Shown piece after piece: positions 35,221-44,578 of a stretch of DNA of 64,000 nucleotides. The notes under the pieces were generated by a model. The model worked only from the letters and a program-made list of their open reading frames with translations, had not been told where the DNA came from and did not search any database. The translations under genes were made by a program, and so were the position numbers. This stretch comes from Anaerolineales bacterium HSG25 (GTDB taxonomy: Bacteria; Chloroflexota; Anaerolineae; 4572-78; J111). Each line of letters begins with the position of its first letter. Within the stretch, counting starts at the first letter, position 1. The stretch lies in contig JAUCGA010000014.1 of NCBI GenBank assembly GCA_030377865.1, positions 1 through 64,000 of the forward strand. The letters are read 5' to 3'.

Positions 35221-37017
35221 ATGTATAATTTTTTAAGGAACGTTTCGTTATTCTCTGAACTTCCTGATGATAATTTACAACAACTGCTTCAAATAACAAC
35301 TGAAATACACCTGCTCAAAAATGCGAACTTGTTTGAACAAGGTAATTTTGGTAACTATGCTTATATTATAATCGAAGGAAAGATTGAAATATGTATTAAT
35401 TCCGGTCGCCATGAGCTATCATTAGCCATCCGAAAAAAGGGTGAGGTTATTGGCGAAATGTCTTTACTTGATAAAGCTCCACGCATGGCTAGTGCTAGAG
35501 CGTTGTCCGACTGCATTCTTTTATCTATTCACCGCGAGCAGTTTAATAATTTACTAAACAATAATCCATCTGTTGCCCGTGGCATCCTATATAATATCAC
35601 TGCACGTTGGCGTGATACAGAGATTATTCTAAAAGACCGTGAAAAAACGTTACTTGAACAGTCCACCCAATTAACGGATACATATAAGGCCTTAAAAAAG
35701 GCACATGGTTCATTAGAGCAGAGGGTTCAAGAACGAACAGCAGAACTGGCAATGGCAAATGCCTCGTTAACAAAACAGATCGAAGTTCGGAAACAGGCAG
35801 AAAAAGAATTACAACGTTATCGAGATCATCTTGAGGAACTAGTTTCACATCGAACTGATGAACTTAGTCAAGCCAATATAAAACTACAAAGCTTAAATCA
35901 ACATCTGCACCAAGAGGTTATTCAGCGTACTCAGGCTGAAGCAGAGTTACAGAAAAAAAATGAGGAGTTATCAAAAACATTACGCGATCTTAAATCGACC
36001 CAAGACGAATTGATCCAGTCAGAAAAAATGGCAGTTTTGGGACAACTTGTGGCCGGAGTAGCTCATGAGGTCAACAGCCCTTTAGGCGCGATTCGTGCTT
36101 CTATCAGCAACATTACAAACGCATTAGACCATTCGTTGCAACAATTGCCAGCATTGCTCATGGTATTGTCTCCAGAAGAACAAGCCAATTTTATGTCATT
36201 GGTTGAGATTATTGCGGGCAACAAAGAAAGGCTCTCATCCAGAGAAACTCGTAAGTTACGTCGTGGTCTCAAAAAAACCCTAAAAGAATACAACATCAAT
36301 GAGACCGACCGATTAGCTGAACGTTTAGTTGAAATGGGGATTTATAAGGATATAACACCTTATTTAAGCCTATTAGAACATCCTGATAACATGTTTATTA
36401 TTCAGGTGGCCTATAACTTATTTATTCAAAAAAATAATAGTCGTAATATTATGATTGCTGTCGAAAAAGCCAGTAAGGTGGTTTTTGCTCTTAAAAGTTA
36501 CGCCCGTTATGATGTCTCTGCACAAAAAAGTGAAGCCAACATCATTGAGGGGATTGACATTGTGCTGGTCATCTATCATAACCAAATTAAACGGGGCATT
36601 GAGGTTATCACCAATTACGATGACATCTCCTCAATTTTATGTTATCCTGACGAGCTAAATCAAGTTTGGACCAATATCATCCATAATGCCATCCAAGCCA
36701 TGCAAGGCAAAGGGCTATTAGAAATTAGTGTTTGTCAATTAGAGACCATGCCTACTGATCTGGCCTCGACAGAGACCGATTTGTCAACCGCTACAACTCC
36801 CTGTGTTATGGTTACGATTGCAGATAATGGCCCCGGAATTTCACCTGAAATTCAAAGCCGTATCTTTAAACCGTTTTTTACTACCAAACCGGTCGGTGTA
36901 GGAAGTGGTTTGGGATTAGATATTGTACAAAAAATCGTTGATAAACATCATGGGAAAATTGAGGTTGAAAGTGAACCTGGGCGAACCGTCTTTGATATTT
37001 ATCTCCCAATTTTATAA
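35221..37017 (+). CDS. Cyclic-nucleotide-binding-domain histidine kinase
   Basis: 598 residues. CRP-like cNMP-binding domain 1-125 (FEQGNFGNYAYIIIEGKIEI, GEVIGEMSLLDKAPRMASAR), long coiled coil 140-260 with EQRVQERTAELAMAN-type S-helix sequence, then kinase with H282 (LVAGVAHEVNSPLGAIRASI) and HATPase ending GSGLGLDIVQKIVDKHHGK. The phosphate-binding-cassette-like segment GEMSLLDKAPRMASAR keeps an Arg, so cyclic-nucleotide binding is plausible, though many such domains bind none. Kinase part is a close paralogue of 33678-35183, from a local duplication in which the sensor was swapped. Cytoplasmic. No adjacent output regulator. Confidence 0.93.
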   Translation: MYNFLRNVSLFSELPDDNLQQLLQITTEIHLLKNANLFEQGNFGNYAYIIIEGKIEICINSGRHELSLAIRKKGEVIGEMSLLDKAPRMASARALSDCILLSIHREQFNNLLNNNPSVARGILYNITARWRDTEIILKDREKTLLEQSTQLTDTYKALKKAHGSLEQRVQERTAELAMANASLTKQIEVRKQAEKELQRYRDHLEELVSHRTDELSQANIKLQSLNQHLHQEVIQRTQAEAELQKKNEELSKTLRDLKSTQDELIQSEKMAVLGQLVAGVAHEVNSPLGAIRASISNITNALDHSLQQLPALLMVLSPEEQANFMSLVEIIAGNKERLSSRETRKLRRGLKKTLKEYNINETDRLAERLVEMGIYKDITPYLSLLEHPDNMFIIQVAYNLFIQKNNSRNIMIAVEKASKVVFALKSYARYDVSAQKSEANIIEGIDIVLVIYHNQIKRGIEVITNYDDISSILCYPDELNQVWTNIIHNAIQAMQGKGLLEISVCQLETMPTDLASTETDLSTATTPCVMVTIADNGPGISPEIQSRIFKPFFTTKPVGVGSGLGLDIVQKIVDKHHGKIEVESEPGRTVFDIYLPIL

Positions 37018-37181
37018 TAGGCGATAGTTTTTCGTACACCTTTTTATTAAGCTAGTCTGCTCGACAGAAGTCCTTCGGTAATTAGTCGGAGTGCAAAGCA
37101 AGATTTGCCTGCGGTTTGCGATTTGATCGACAATTCTAATCTATAAAAGGGCTTACGTCGCCTTGTACTAAGGTATTCTTT

Positions 37182-37919
37182 TTATATTTTTCTACCAATA
37201 ATATTAGACACAGCCACCTTTGCCTCATTTAAATTGGACAGGCCACTTAATTTTAATTCAGTATTTTGAATACTATTGTACTCCGTTTCAGCTTTTCGAA
37301 AAAGTTCATTAGCCTTACTAAGAGAGTTCACTTCAGCCTCGCCTCGCGCCCAACTTCTATATAGCTCGCCTTTTGCATATTTCATATGATCACTATTATC
37401 ATGAATTGCGTTAATTCGTTGCTTATATATCTGACGGGCTTCATCGTATCTATCGTGAGTAACAAGAAAACGTGCATAACCTTTTGTGTTTGAACTTTTG
37501 TAAAAATCATCTACCGCTGCATCAACGGATTTTTTCCAATATAATTCTGCTTGCGGTATATTTCCGATTGTATCAAGGGCAATGGCTACTTCTGCATATT
37601 CCATGTCGCTGACTAGTTTCATTGGAAGTTGTTCTATTAGGAAGACAGCCTGTCTAACTAAAAATCTATTTTTATTCCTAATTCGACGAAGTCTATTACT
37701 CTCTTCAGGAGTTAAATTTTTATTAGGTTGAAAACTCGGCTTTAGTTTTTGTTTCTCAACAAAAGTGGTATGTAATTCGTTTATTATGTTACTTAGCTGA
37801 TCTCGGACATTTCTTTGAACATCTAAACTTCTTTGACGCAATGATATAACGGTTGTCAAAACGGAAAACATTAAAGCTATACCACTTATACTTATCGTAA
37901 GCCAATCGTTGGTAGTCAT
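37182..37919 (-). CDS. Membrane-anchored TPR-like protein of unknown function
   Basis: 245 residues from ATG 37919, chosen because AAGGGGTG lies at proper spacing; a GTG two codons earlier is possible. One N-terminal membrane helix (LTISISGIALMFSVLTTVISL), then a cytoplasmic or periplasmic helical region with TPR-like repeats (YAEVAIALDTIGNIPQAELYWKKS, GYARFLVTHDRYDEARQIYK, LSKANELFRKAETEY). No catalytic motif. Second gene of a minus-strand pair that interrupts the plus-strand kinase island; the upstream partner is a small three-helix membrane protein 38 bases away. More AT-rich than its surroundings, hinting at acquisition. Confidence 0.72.
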   Translation of the reverse strand: MTTNDWLTISISGIALMFSVLTTVISLRQRSLDVQRNVRDQLSNIINELHTTFVEKQKLKPSFQPNKNLTPEESNRLRRIRNKNRFLVRQAVFLIEQLPMKLVSDMEYAEVAIALDTIGNIPQAELYWKKSVDAAVDDFYKSSNTKGYARFLVTHDRYDEARQIYKQRINAIHDNSDHMKYAKGELYRSWARGEAEVNSLSKANELFRKAETEYNSIQNTELKLSGLSNLNEAKVAVSNIIGRKI

Positions 37920-37957
37920 ATACACCCCTTATTTTACTGGTTTTATAAATTGTTTTG

Positions 37958-38410
37958 TTATTGTTGCAAATAAACCGCCATTGGTAATAATGCAATAGTC
38001 ATTAATAAGATGTGTAGGTAAATTTGCAATTTTGTACGATTAAACGGATCTTTGTTGCTATTTCTTTTGCCTACTTTTTTATTTATATCATTAAACTCAA
38101 GTGCGTATAATTTGCGAGCCTCTTCTGCCCGTCTTTGGTGCATTTTGATAAATTCTCTTGATCGGTGGCTATACATTAATGCAAACGAGTTTGAAATAAT
38201 GATGATAATAGGCAACCCAATAGCACTCGCGAAGTTCAATTTACCAGGCTCGGCAAACCCAAAGGTGAAAGAAAACGTGCTTATGACAATAACAAGGTTA
38301 GTCATTGTCAATCTTTGTTGCTCTAGTTGGGAAATTCTATCATACTGAAGCCGATGATACATACGAAAGTTATCTAGATCAAGCTGTGGAGTTTTTGATA
38401 GATTGGACAT
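37958..38410 (-). CDS. Small membrane protein of unknown function
   Basis: 150 residues. Three predicted membrane helices: NLVIVISTFSFTFGF, ASAIGLPIIIIISNSFALMY and IYLHILLMTIALLPMAVYL, with a basic/acidic loop RSREFIKMHQRRAEEARKL between helices 2 and 3. I do not recognise a family; the general shape (two helices, a charged helical loop, a third helix) resembles SLATT-like or other small effector membrane proteins, but no signature is present. ATG at 38410 with AAGGAAC upstream. Probably co-transcribed with the TPR-like gene at 37182. Confidence 0.65.
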   Translation of the reverse strand: MSNLSKTPQLDLDNFRMYHRLQYDRISQLEQQRLTMTNLVIVISTFSFTFGFAEPGKLNFASAIGLPIIIIISNSFALMYSHRSREFIKMHQRRAEEARKLYALEFNDINKKVGKRNSNKDPFNRTKLQIYLHILLMTIALLPMAVYLQQ

Positions 38411-38635
38411 GAGTTAGTTCCTTATGACTGCTTTTACTGAATTTGAAGTTATATTTTATCACAATGCACGCTAAAAGGCTGTTTCAAACAACATTCTCCG
38501 AAACCGTATATCTTTTCATTTATGATACTAAGGACGAGTTGTTTAGGCAAAACTTGATAGTAGTGATATTATTCTTAAAGTCTTTCAGGTTAATTTTAGT
38601 GCCACTTATTCAAATATTCAAATTAGGAGACGATT

Positions 38636-39419
38636 ATGAAAATTATCCATATACTTGTGTTGATAGGAATGTTCGTTGTTGCACCCCTAAGTGCTTGTGG
38701 CGTACAATCAACACCCGACCCTGTACAAGATTCCGCTACCTCAGACGAGGCTACCGAATTCGGAGGCAGTAACATTTGATGATAAAAACAGTTCAAATAG
38801 TGAGATTAAACGGGCTAAAACGGTAATATTTGATGCCGCCGATGGACGTATTCAAGACCCCACCAATTGGAATCCTCTCGCCTCAAAACGCCGCATGGAT
38901 CATGGATTTCATCAATCAGTTATTGAACCACTATTTATCTTAAATTATGAAACCGGCCAGATAGAGTCATGGCTCGGCGAATCGATGACTGCTAACGATG
39001 CACTCGATGAGTGGACATTGACCTTGCGAGAAGATATCAAGTGGCATGATGGTGAGAATTTTGATGCTGACGACGTATTATTCACTATAAATATGTTACA
39101 AAAGCATGCACCCGATTTGAACGGTTCAACCAATATCGAGACATGGATTAAACAGACCGAAAAGGTTGATGAGTTGACTGTAAAATTCACCCTAACCCAA
39201 GCCAATGCTCGTTTTCAGCTTGATGTATTAACCGTGAAAGTTTGGGGGTATTACCATTTGTACCGGAACATGTTTGGGCCAATCAAGACCCGTTATCTTT
39301 TAAAAATTACGACCATGACAAAGGTTGGCCGGTATTTACAGGGCCATATCAACTGGATCATGCCGATGAAAATGAAGCTGTTTACGTTCGGTATGATGGT
39401 TGCAACTACTTTCACTGGA
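38636..39419 (+). pseudogene. Decayed solute-binding (SBP_bac_5) lipoprotein sensor, N-terminal part
   Basis: ATG 38636 after AATTAGGAGACGATT opens a clear lipoprotein signal (MKIIHILVLIGMFVVAPLSA, then Cys). The frame shifts by one near 38760 into an SBP_bac_5 (OppA/DppA-like) domain (WTLTLREDIKWHDGENFDAD, VDELTVKFTLTQANARF), and shifts again at a G5 run (39244-39248), where one more G would restore VWGVLPFVPEHVWANQDP. The domain then stops about a third of the way through and runs into a histidine-kinase remnant. Two frameshifts plus a large internal deletion make a functional product unlikely. Confidence 0.8.
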
Positions 39420-40287
39420 TGAACAAACCTTGTTTTTGGAACTGATAGATACAAACCTACACAAAAGTAACGAACGGTTATCGTCTCGAGAAAGCCGCAA
39501 ATTGCGCCGGAACTTACGCAAAAAGCTAATCGCGCTCCAAGTTCCCAAACCAGATATTTTTACTGACAAACTGGTTGAAATGGGAGTATATAAAGATGTA
39601 GAGTCATTATTGCCACTTTTGACTCATGACAAAGCTAGTTTTATTATGCAAGTTGCCTATAATCTGGCAATTCAGCAAAATAATAGTCAAAATATAAAAA
39701 TTGCCGTTGATAAGGCCTCTAAAGTGGTTTTTGCTCTCAAAAACTACGCTCGCCAAAATAAAGGTGGTACATTAAGTAAAGCCAGTCTTATTGAAGGTCT
39801 AGACGTTGTGTTAACTCTTTACCACAATCAACTAAAACGAGGCGTTGAGGTTACAACTCACTATGATAACATTCCTCCTATGTTGTGTTATTCTGACGAA
39901 CTCAATCAGGTTTGGACAAACCTAATCCACAATGCCATTCAAGCTATGAACGGTAAAGGTCATTTGGATATTAATGTAAAACTGCTAGAATTCAAGCAGT
40001 TAGACCAAGACTTTAGTTATATCGAGAGTGCAAAATTACCAGATACCGACTACGTTGTTGTCACAATTCGGGATAACGGAACGGGTATTCCGCCAGAGGT
40101 TAAATCTCATATTTTTGAGCCGTTTTATACCACCAAACCGGCTGGTGAGGGAACAGGGTTAGGACTGGACATTGTACGTAAAATTATTGAGAAACATAAG
40201 GGTAGAATTGATTTTGATAGTCACCTCGGTCAAACGACATTTACTGTATTACTACCAATTCTGAATGAGGATATTAATAATGGCTAA
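39400..40287 (+). pseudogene. Histidine kinase remnant lacking the H-box
   Basis: Starts in the middle of the kinase module: LHKSNERLSSRESRKLRRNL aligns with the segment that follows the H-box in the kinases at 33678 and 35221. The HisKA histidine and the sensor-proximal part are gone; the ATPase half (LIHNAIQAM, DNGTGIPPEV, GTGLGLDIV) is intact to the stop. There is no ribosome site or ATG; the first possible codon is a TTG at 39400. The original gene was probably a lipoprotein or membrane SBP_bac_5 sensor kinase, with the deletion joining the two halves at about 39405. Downstream genes are still coupled to its stop. Confidence 0.8.
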
Positions 40288-40669
40288 AAAAGCGATCTTG
40301 TGTGTTGATGATGAAGAAATCGTCTTAATAAGTTTGAGAGATCAGATCCAAAACTATTTTGGTGATAGTTATATCTATGAAATGGCCGAAAGCGCGGATG
40401 AGGCTTTGGAAGTAATTGAGGAGTTGGATGAGAATGAAGTCGAGATTCTCATCATCGTTTCTGATTGGCTGATGCCAAACATGAAAGGGGACGAGTTTTT
40501 AATTAGAGTTCATGAAAAATTTCCCCGTATCGTCAAAGTCATGCTTACCGGACAAGCCGATGAGGCCGCGGTTGACCGAGCCAAAAAACATGCTAATCTA
40601 TACCGTTATATCGCTAAACCTTGGGATGAAACAGAACTTATCAATACTCTAAAGTCGGGATTATCTTAA
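40280..40669 (+). CDS. Single-domain response regulator
   Basis: 129 residues from ATG 40280 (GAGGATATTAATA upstream); overlaps the kinase remnant stop by 8 bases. Receiver fold: CVDDEEIVL (acidic pair), D62 in IVSDWLMPNMKGDEF, LTGQADEAAVDRA, K in YIAKPWDE. The KPWDE ending is typical of receivers paired with hybrid kinases of the next gene type. Stand-alone receiver, probably a shuttle between kinases in this operon. Confidence 0.93.
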   Translation: MAKKAILCVDDEEIVLISLRDQIQNYFGDSYIYEMAESADEALEVIEELDENEVEILIIVSDWLMPNMKGDEFLIRVHEKFPRIVKVMLTGQADEAAVDRAKKHANLYRYIAKPWDETELINTLKSGLS

Positions 40670-40673
40670 TATA

Positions 40674-42062
40674 ATGGAAAAAGCAGTTATTGTGTGTGTT
40701 GATGATGAAAGTGTAGTTTTGGTTAGCCTTAGAGACCAATTACGGAACCATTTAGGGCAGACGTATGGTATTGAAATCGCAGAAAGTGGGGAGGAAGCTA
40801 TTGAACTGTTTTCCGAACTGCTTGAGGATGAAATCGAGGTGCCACTGGTTATCTCTGACCAAATCATGCCCGGCTTAAAAGGAGATGAACTTCTTATTCA
40901 ACTTCATCAATATCATCCTAAAACCTTAAAAATTCTGTTGACAGGACAAGCGGATGCTGAAGTGGTTGGTAACGCGGTTAACAATGCCAACTTGTACCGG
41001 TATATTTCGAAGCCATGGGACGAACCGGACTTGTGTCTAACTGTTACCGAAGCATTACGGCGTTACACTCAAGACAGACGGTTAGCCAAGCAAAACAAAC
41101 AGCTACAGCTCTTATATGATAAAGCGCAACAAGAGATAGATGAACGCAAGCGATTTGAAACCTTACTTGCCGAAGCTAATCAGAATTTGGAGCATAAAGT
41201 TGAGGAACGTACTCAAGAGCTATCTCAAGCACTCGCAAATCTTAAGGCTACTCAAAATCAACTGATAGCACAAGAAAAAATGGCCTCGTTAGGAACCCTA
41301 ACCGCTGGGATAGCCCATGAAATTAAGAATCCCCTAAACTTTGTTAATAATTTTGCTCAACTATCTATCGGACTAGCTGATGAGTTGTCGGAGTTATTGG
41401 CTGAACAAAAACCAACGATTAGCCCTGAAGATTGGATTAACATTCATGAAATTTTAACCGACCTCAAACTAAATGCCGCCAGCATCAACGAGGAGGGACA
41501 ACGAGCTGATAGTATTGTGCGTAACATGTTGCTCCATTCTGGCGGAACGGCTGGCGAGTTTCAAGAAACCGATTTGAATATTTTACTTGATGAAACAATT
41601 CAGCTAACCTATCATAGTATTCGAGCTAAAGATGTAACCTTTAACATCAATCTAGAAACCTATTTTGATTCGACGATTGAACCTATTCCACTAGTTATAC
41701 AAGATATTAGTCGAGCTTTTTTGAATATAGTTAATAATGCCTGTTACGCCGTCCATGATAAAAAAATGTCTCAGCAAAGTCATGTTGTCCCTATAGTTCG
41801 AGTGACTACAAAAAATTTGCCTGATTATATCGAAGTACGTGTTTGGGATAACGGCTCTGGTTTGCCTGCTGAAGTGCAAGATAAACTGTTTACCCCCTTC
41901 TTCACAACAAAACCCGCCGGGGAAGGAACGGGATTGGGATTATCGATTACTTATGATATTATAGTGCAGGTTCATCAAGGAAAAATTGAGGTGAACACCG
42001 AGCTAGGTGAATTTGCCGAATTTATTATCAGTTTGCCGAAACAAAAGTTAGGAAGCGAGTAA
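40674..42062 (+). CDS. REC-histidine kinase
   Basis: 462 residues, ATG four bases after the previous stop. REC with D62 (VISDQIMPGLKGDELLI) and KPWDEPD, long coiled coil, HisKA with H215 (LGTLTAGIAHEIKNPLNFVNNF), HATPase (IVNNACYAV, DNGSGLPAEV, GEGTGLGLSITYDI). Soluble. REC is similar to the single-domain regulator upstream, suggesting local domain duplication. The close spacing with neighbours implies translation coupling and a shared phosphorelay. Confidence 0.93.
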   Translation: MEKAVIVCVDDESVVLVSLRDQLRNHLGQTYGIEIAESGEEAIELFSELLEDEIEVPLVISDQIMPGLKGDELLIQLHQYHPKTLKILLTGQADAEVVGNAVNNANLYRYISKPWDEPDLCLTVTEALRRYTQDRRLAKQNKQLQLLYDKAQQEIDERKRFETLLAEANQNLEHKVEERTQELSQALANLKATQNQLIAQEKMASLGTLTAGIAHEIKNPLNFVNNFAQLSIGLADELSELLAEQKPTISPEDWINIHEILTDLKLNAASINEEGQRADSIVRNMLLHSGGTAGEFQETDLNILLDETIQLTYHSIRAKDVTFNINLETYFDSTIEPIPLVIQDISRAFLNIVNNACYAVHDKKMSQQSHVVPIVRVTTKNLPDYIEVRVWDNGSGLPAEVQDKLFTPFFTTKPAGEGTGLGLSITYDIIVQVHQGKIEVNTELGEFAEFIISLPKQKLGSE

Positions 42063-42065
42063 GTT

Positions 42066-44054
42066 ATGGAAAATAGTACACCCACAAAAATTTTAGTTGT
42101 TGACGATGAACCAAAGCTACAGTTGTTGATTCGACAGCTGTTTAGACAAAAAGTACGAAAAAAAGAGTTTACCTTTATTTTTGCTCAAGATGGTGAAGAG
42201 GCGCTTGAAATACTAAAATCAGACTCCTCGATTGACGTGTTATTAACGGACATCAACATGCCCAACATGGATGGCTTAACCTTGTTAAGCCGCTTACAGA
42301 AACTAAAACCGACGATCAATCCGGCCCTAATCGCAGTGATTATTTCTGCTTATGCTGACATGGAAAATATCCGTAAGGCGATGAACGCCGGCAGTTTCGA
42401 TTTTTTAACTAAACCGATTAACATGGAAGATCTGAAAATTACGGTTGAAAACTCGGTTGAACATACGCATATTTTAAAAAAGGCTATCGAACAAAAACGA
42501 CTTGCCGAAGAGGCGTTGCGGAAAGTCAATGAAGAGCTTGAAATTCGCATCGAAGACCGTACTTCTGAGCTCCGCAAGGCAAAAGAGACTGCCGAAGTTG
42601 CCAATCAAATCAAAAGCACCTTTTTAGCCAACATGAGCCACGAACTTCGCTCGCCGCTTAATGTGATTCTTGGCTTTACCCAAGTGATGCGTCGGAGCGA
42701 GAATTTGGCTCAAGAGCATCGAGAAAATCTCAACGTTATTACTCGTAGTGGTGAGCATCTGCTGACCTTAATTAACGATGTGCTTGACATGTCTAAAATT
42801 GAGGCTGGGCGTACCATACTCAATCAGACCGATTTCGATTTATACCGTCTGCTTGATGATGTAGAGGACATGTTTCGACTAAAAGCAGATGACAAGGAAT
42901 TAAAGCTATATTTAGATCGATCTCCTAATTTACCCCATTACATCCATACTGATGAGATGAAACTACGTCAAGTTTTAATCAACCTATTAAGCAATGCCAT
43001 CAAATTTACAAAGAAAGGCCATGTCGCTATTCGAATCTCTTTGGATAATGAAGCTAACGCTGAAGCCGATGAATCTACAAGCCGATTAGTTGTTATTATT
43101 GAGGATACAGGCTATGGTATCTCTCCCGACGAGATAAATAAACTCTTTGAGGCGTTTGTACAGACTAAAAGCGGTCAAAACGCACAAATTGGTACAGGGT
43201 TGGGGCTTCCTATTAGCCAAAAATTTGTCGAAATGATGGGAGGAACTATTGCGGTTCAATCCCCGGCAGTCGAAATTATCCCTTTGCCTCCAGATGTGGG
43301 ACCCGGCTCTACCTTTACGTTTGATATTAAGGTTAAAATTGTCGACCATGCCAATGTTGTCGAAAAGGGTCAACTCCGCCAAGTGGTAGCACTCAAACCA
43401 AACCAGCCGGAGTATCGAATTTTGGTGGTTGATGATAAATGGACAAACCGACAGCTTTTGGTTCAATTGTTAGAGCCGTTTGGATTTGCCTTAAAAGAGG
43501 CTAGTAATGGTCAGAAGGCTATTGAAATTTGGGAAAAATGGCATCCTCATCTAATATGGATGGATATTCGCATGCCGATTATGGATGGCTATGAGGCTAC
43601 TCGGCAAATTAAAGCCAAACAAGCACAAAACCAACATAATCCCAAAACAGTAATCATTGCCCTCACCGCAGGTGTACTACGCGAAGATGAACCACTAGTT
43701 TTAGAAGCAGGGTGTGATGATATTGTCTACAAACCATTTCAGGAAACTGGTATATTTGAACTTATGGATAAGCATATCGGAGTGAAATATATTTATAAAC
43801 AAGAAAATACATCCACATCTCGTACCTACACCGATATATCTGACCCAGCTTATATTAAATCTCGATTGTCTCTCATATCCCCTGATTTATTAGCTATACT
43901 AGAGCAGGTTGTGGTACGAATTGACATGGAATTAATCGCTGAGACAATTTTGAAAATTCATGATTATGACCATGTTTTAGCAAGACAGTTGACCAAACTA
44001 GCAGACAATTTTGAGTATGAAAAAATTCTCTCTCTGATTCGAGATAAAGGATAA
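42066..44054 (+). CDS. REC-histidine kinase-REC hybrid
   Basis: 662 residues, starts three bases after the preceding stop. REC1 with D62 ([15 protein letters not shown]), S-helix coiled coil (IRKVNEEL...), HisKA with H192 ([21 protein letters not shown]), HATPase ([25 protein letters not shown]), REC2 with D500 ([15 protein letters not shown]), then a 60-residue helical tail without an obvious HPt histidine. Soluble. The C-terminal half is closely related to the propeller kinase at 29822. Last gene of the run 40280-44054. Confidence 0.93.
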   Translation: MENSTPTKILVVDDEPKLQLLIRQLFRQKVRKKEFTFIFAQDGEEALEILKSDSSIDVLLTDINMPNMDGLTLLSRLQKLKPTINPALIAVIISAYADMENIRKAMNAGSFDFLTKPINMEDLKITVENSVEHTHILKKAIEQKRLAEEALRKVNEELEIRIEDRTSELRKAKETAEVANQIKSTFLANMSHELRSPLNVILGFTQVMRRSENLAQEHRENLNVITRSGEHLLTLINDVLDMSKIEAGRTILNQTDFDLYRLLDDVEDMFRLKADDKELKLYLDRSPNLPHYIHTDEMKLRQVLINLLSNAIKFTKKGHVAIRISLDNEANAEADESTSRLVVIIEDTGYGISPDEINKLFEAFVQTKSGQNAQIGTGLGLPISQKFVEMMGGTIAVQSPAVEIIPLPPDVGPGSTFTFDIKVKIVDHANVVEKGQLRQVVALKPNQPEYRILVVDDKWTNRQLLVQLLEPFGFALKEASNGQKAIEIWEKWHPHLIWMDIRMPIMDGYEATRQIKAKQAQNQHNPKTVIIALTAGVLREDEPLVLEAGCDDIVYKPFQETGIFELMDKHIGVKYIYKQENTSTSRTYTDISDPAYIKSRLSLISPDLLAILEQVVVRIDMELIAETILKIHDYDHVLARQLTKLADNFEYEKILSLIRDKG

Positions 44055-44194
44055 ATATCACAGAAGTTTATCATTTCAACATGACTAAAACAATATCTGA
44101 CAGGATTAACAGGATGGACAGGATTAAAGGCAAAAAAATCCTGTTAATATAGAATTAGGCAAATTGAGTGCATCATCATCACCGCGACATGTAA

Positions 44195-44363
44195 AAAATA
44201 ATGGTAGTGTTACATCATTGACTGATGAGTATGTCACCCTGAGCGTTTTGTGCGAAGGGTCTCACTTACCCGAATCTAGGTAGATTCGAGAAGATTCTTC
44301 GCCTTCGGCTCAGAATGACATTGAGCAGGTTATCAGTCAACATGACATCACTACCAAAATAAT
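44195..44363. mobile_element. Palindromic element, family A shell with 'GTCA.CCTGAG' cargo, 8-bp target duplication
   Basis: Element 44203-44355 between direct repeats AAAATAAT (44195-44202, 44356-44363). Outer arms GGTAGTGTTACATCATTGAC and complement; the arms are those of the copies at 5087 and 15066, but the inner hairpin is the one found in shells B and C at 18684 and 29475. Confidence 0.82.
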
Positions 44364-44403
44364 ATGTTAAACTATGACTACAACTCAAAAGGTCATTACA
44401 CAT

Positions 44404-44529
44404 GTTCGGCAATAATTTATCATCGCATAAAAATTCAAATTCTAGGTCTACGGAGTGCAAAAGCATCTTGCTTTTGCACGTTTGCTTCCGGCAAAAGCAA
44501 GATGCTTTTGTACTCCTTTATTGCCGAAC
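44404..44529 (+). mobile_element. Miniature element, family F copy 2
   Basis: 126 bp, ends GTTCGGCAATAATT and TTTATTGCCGAAC, inner hairpin GTGCAAAAGCATCTTGCTTT. Directly upstream of a kinase gene. Confidence 0.85.
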
Positions 44530-44578
44530 AACTCTATTTATCTCAAAATAAATTCTCTTTTAAAAGGATGTTATTTCT

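Larger units (their letters stand above)
44055..44578. repeat. Repeat-only intergenic region
   Basis: Holds a truncated family D element (44066-44150), the family A shell element (44195-44363) and a family F element (44404-44529). No gene is seen. The downstream kinase's ribosome site AAAAGGATGTTATTTCT follows directly. Confidence 0.8.

Noticed and set aside
38443-38772. 109-codon plus-strand ORF.
   Set aside because: It overlaps the true lipoprotein signal peptide frame that begins at 38636, and its own protein has no recognisable features.
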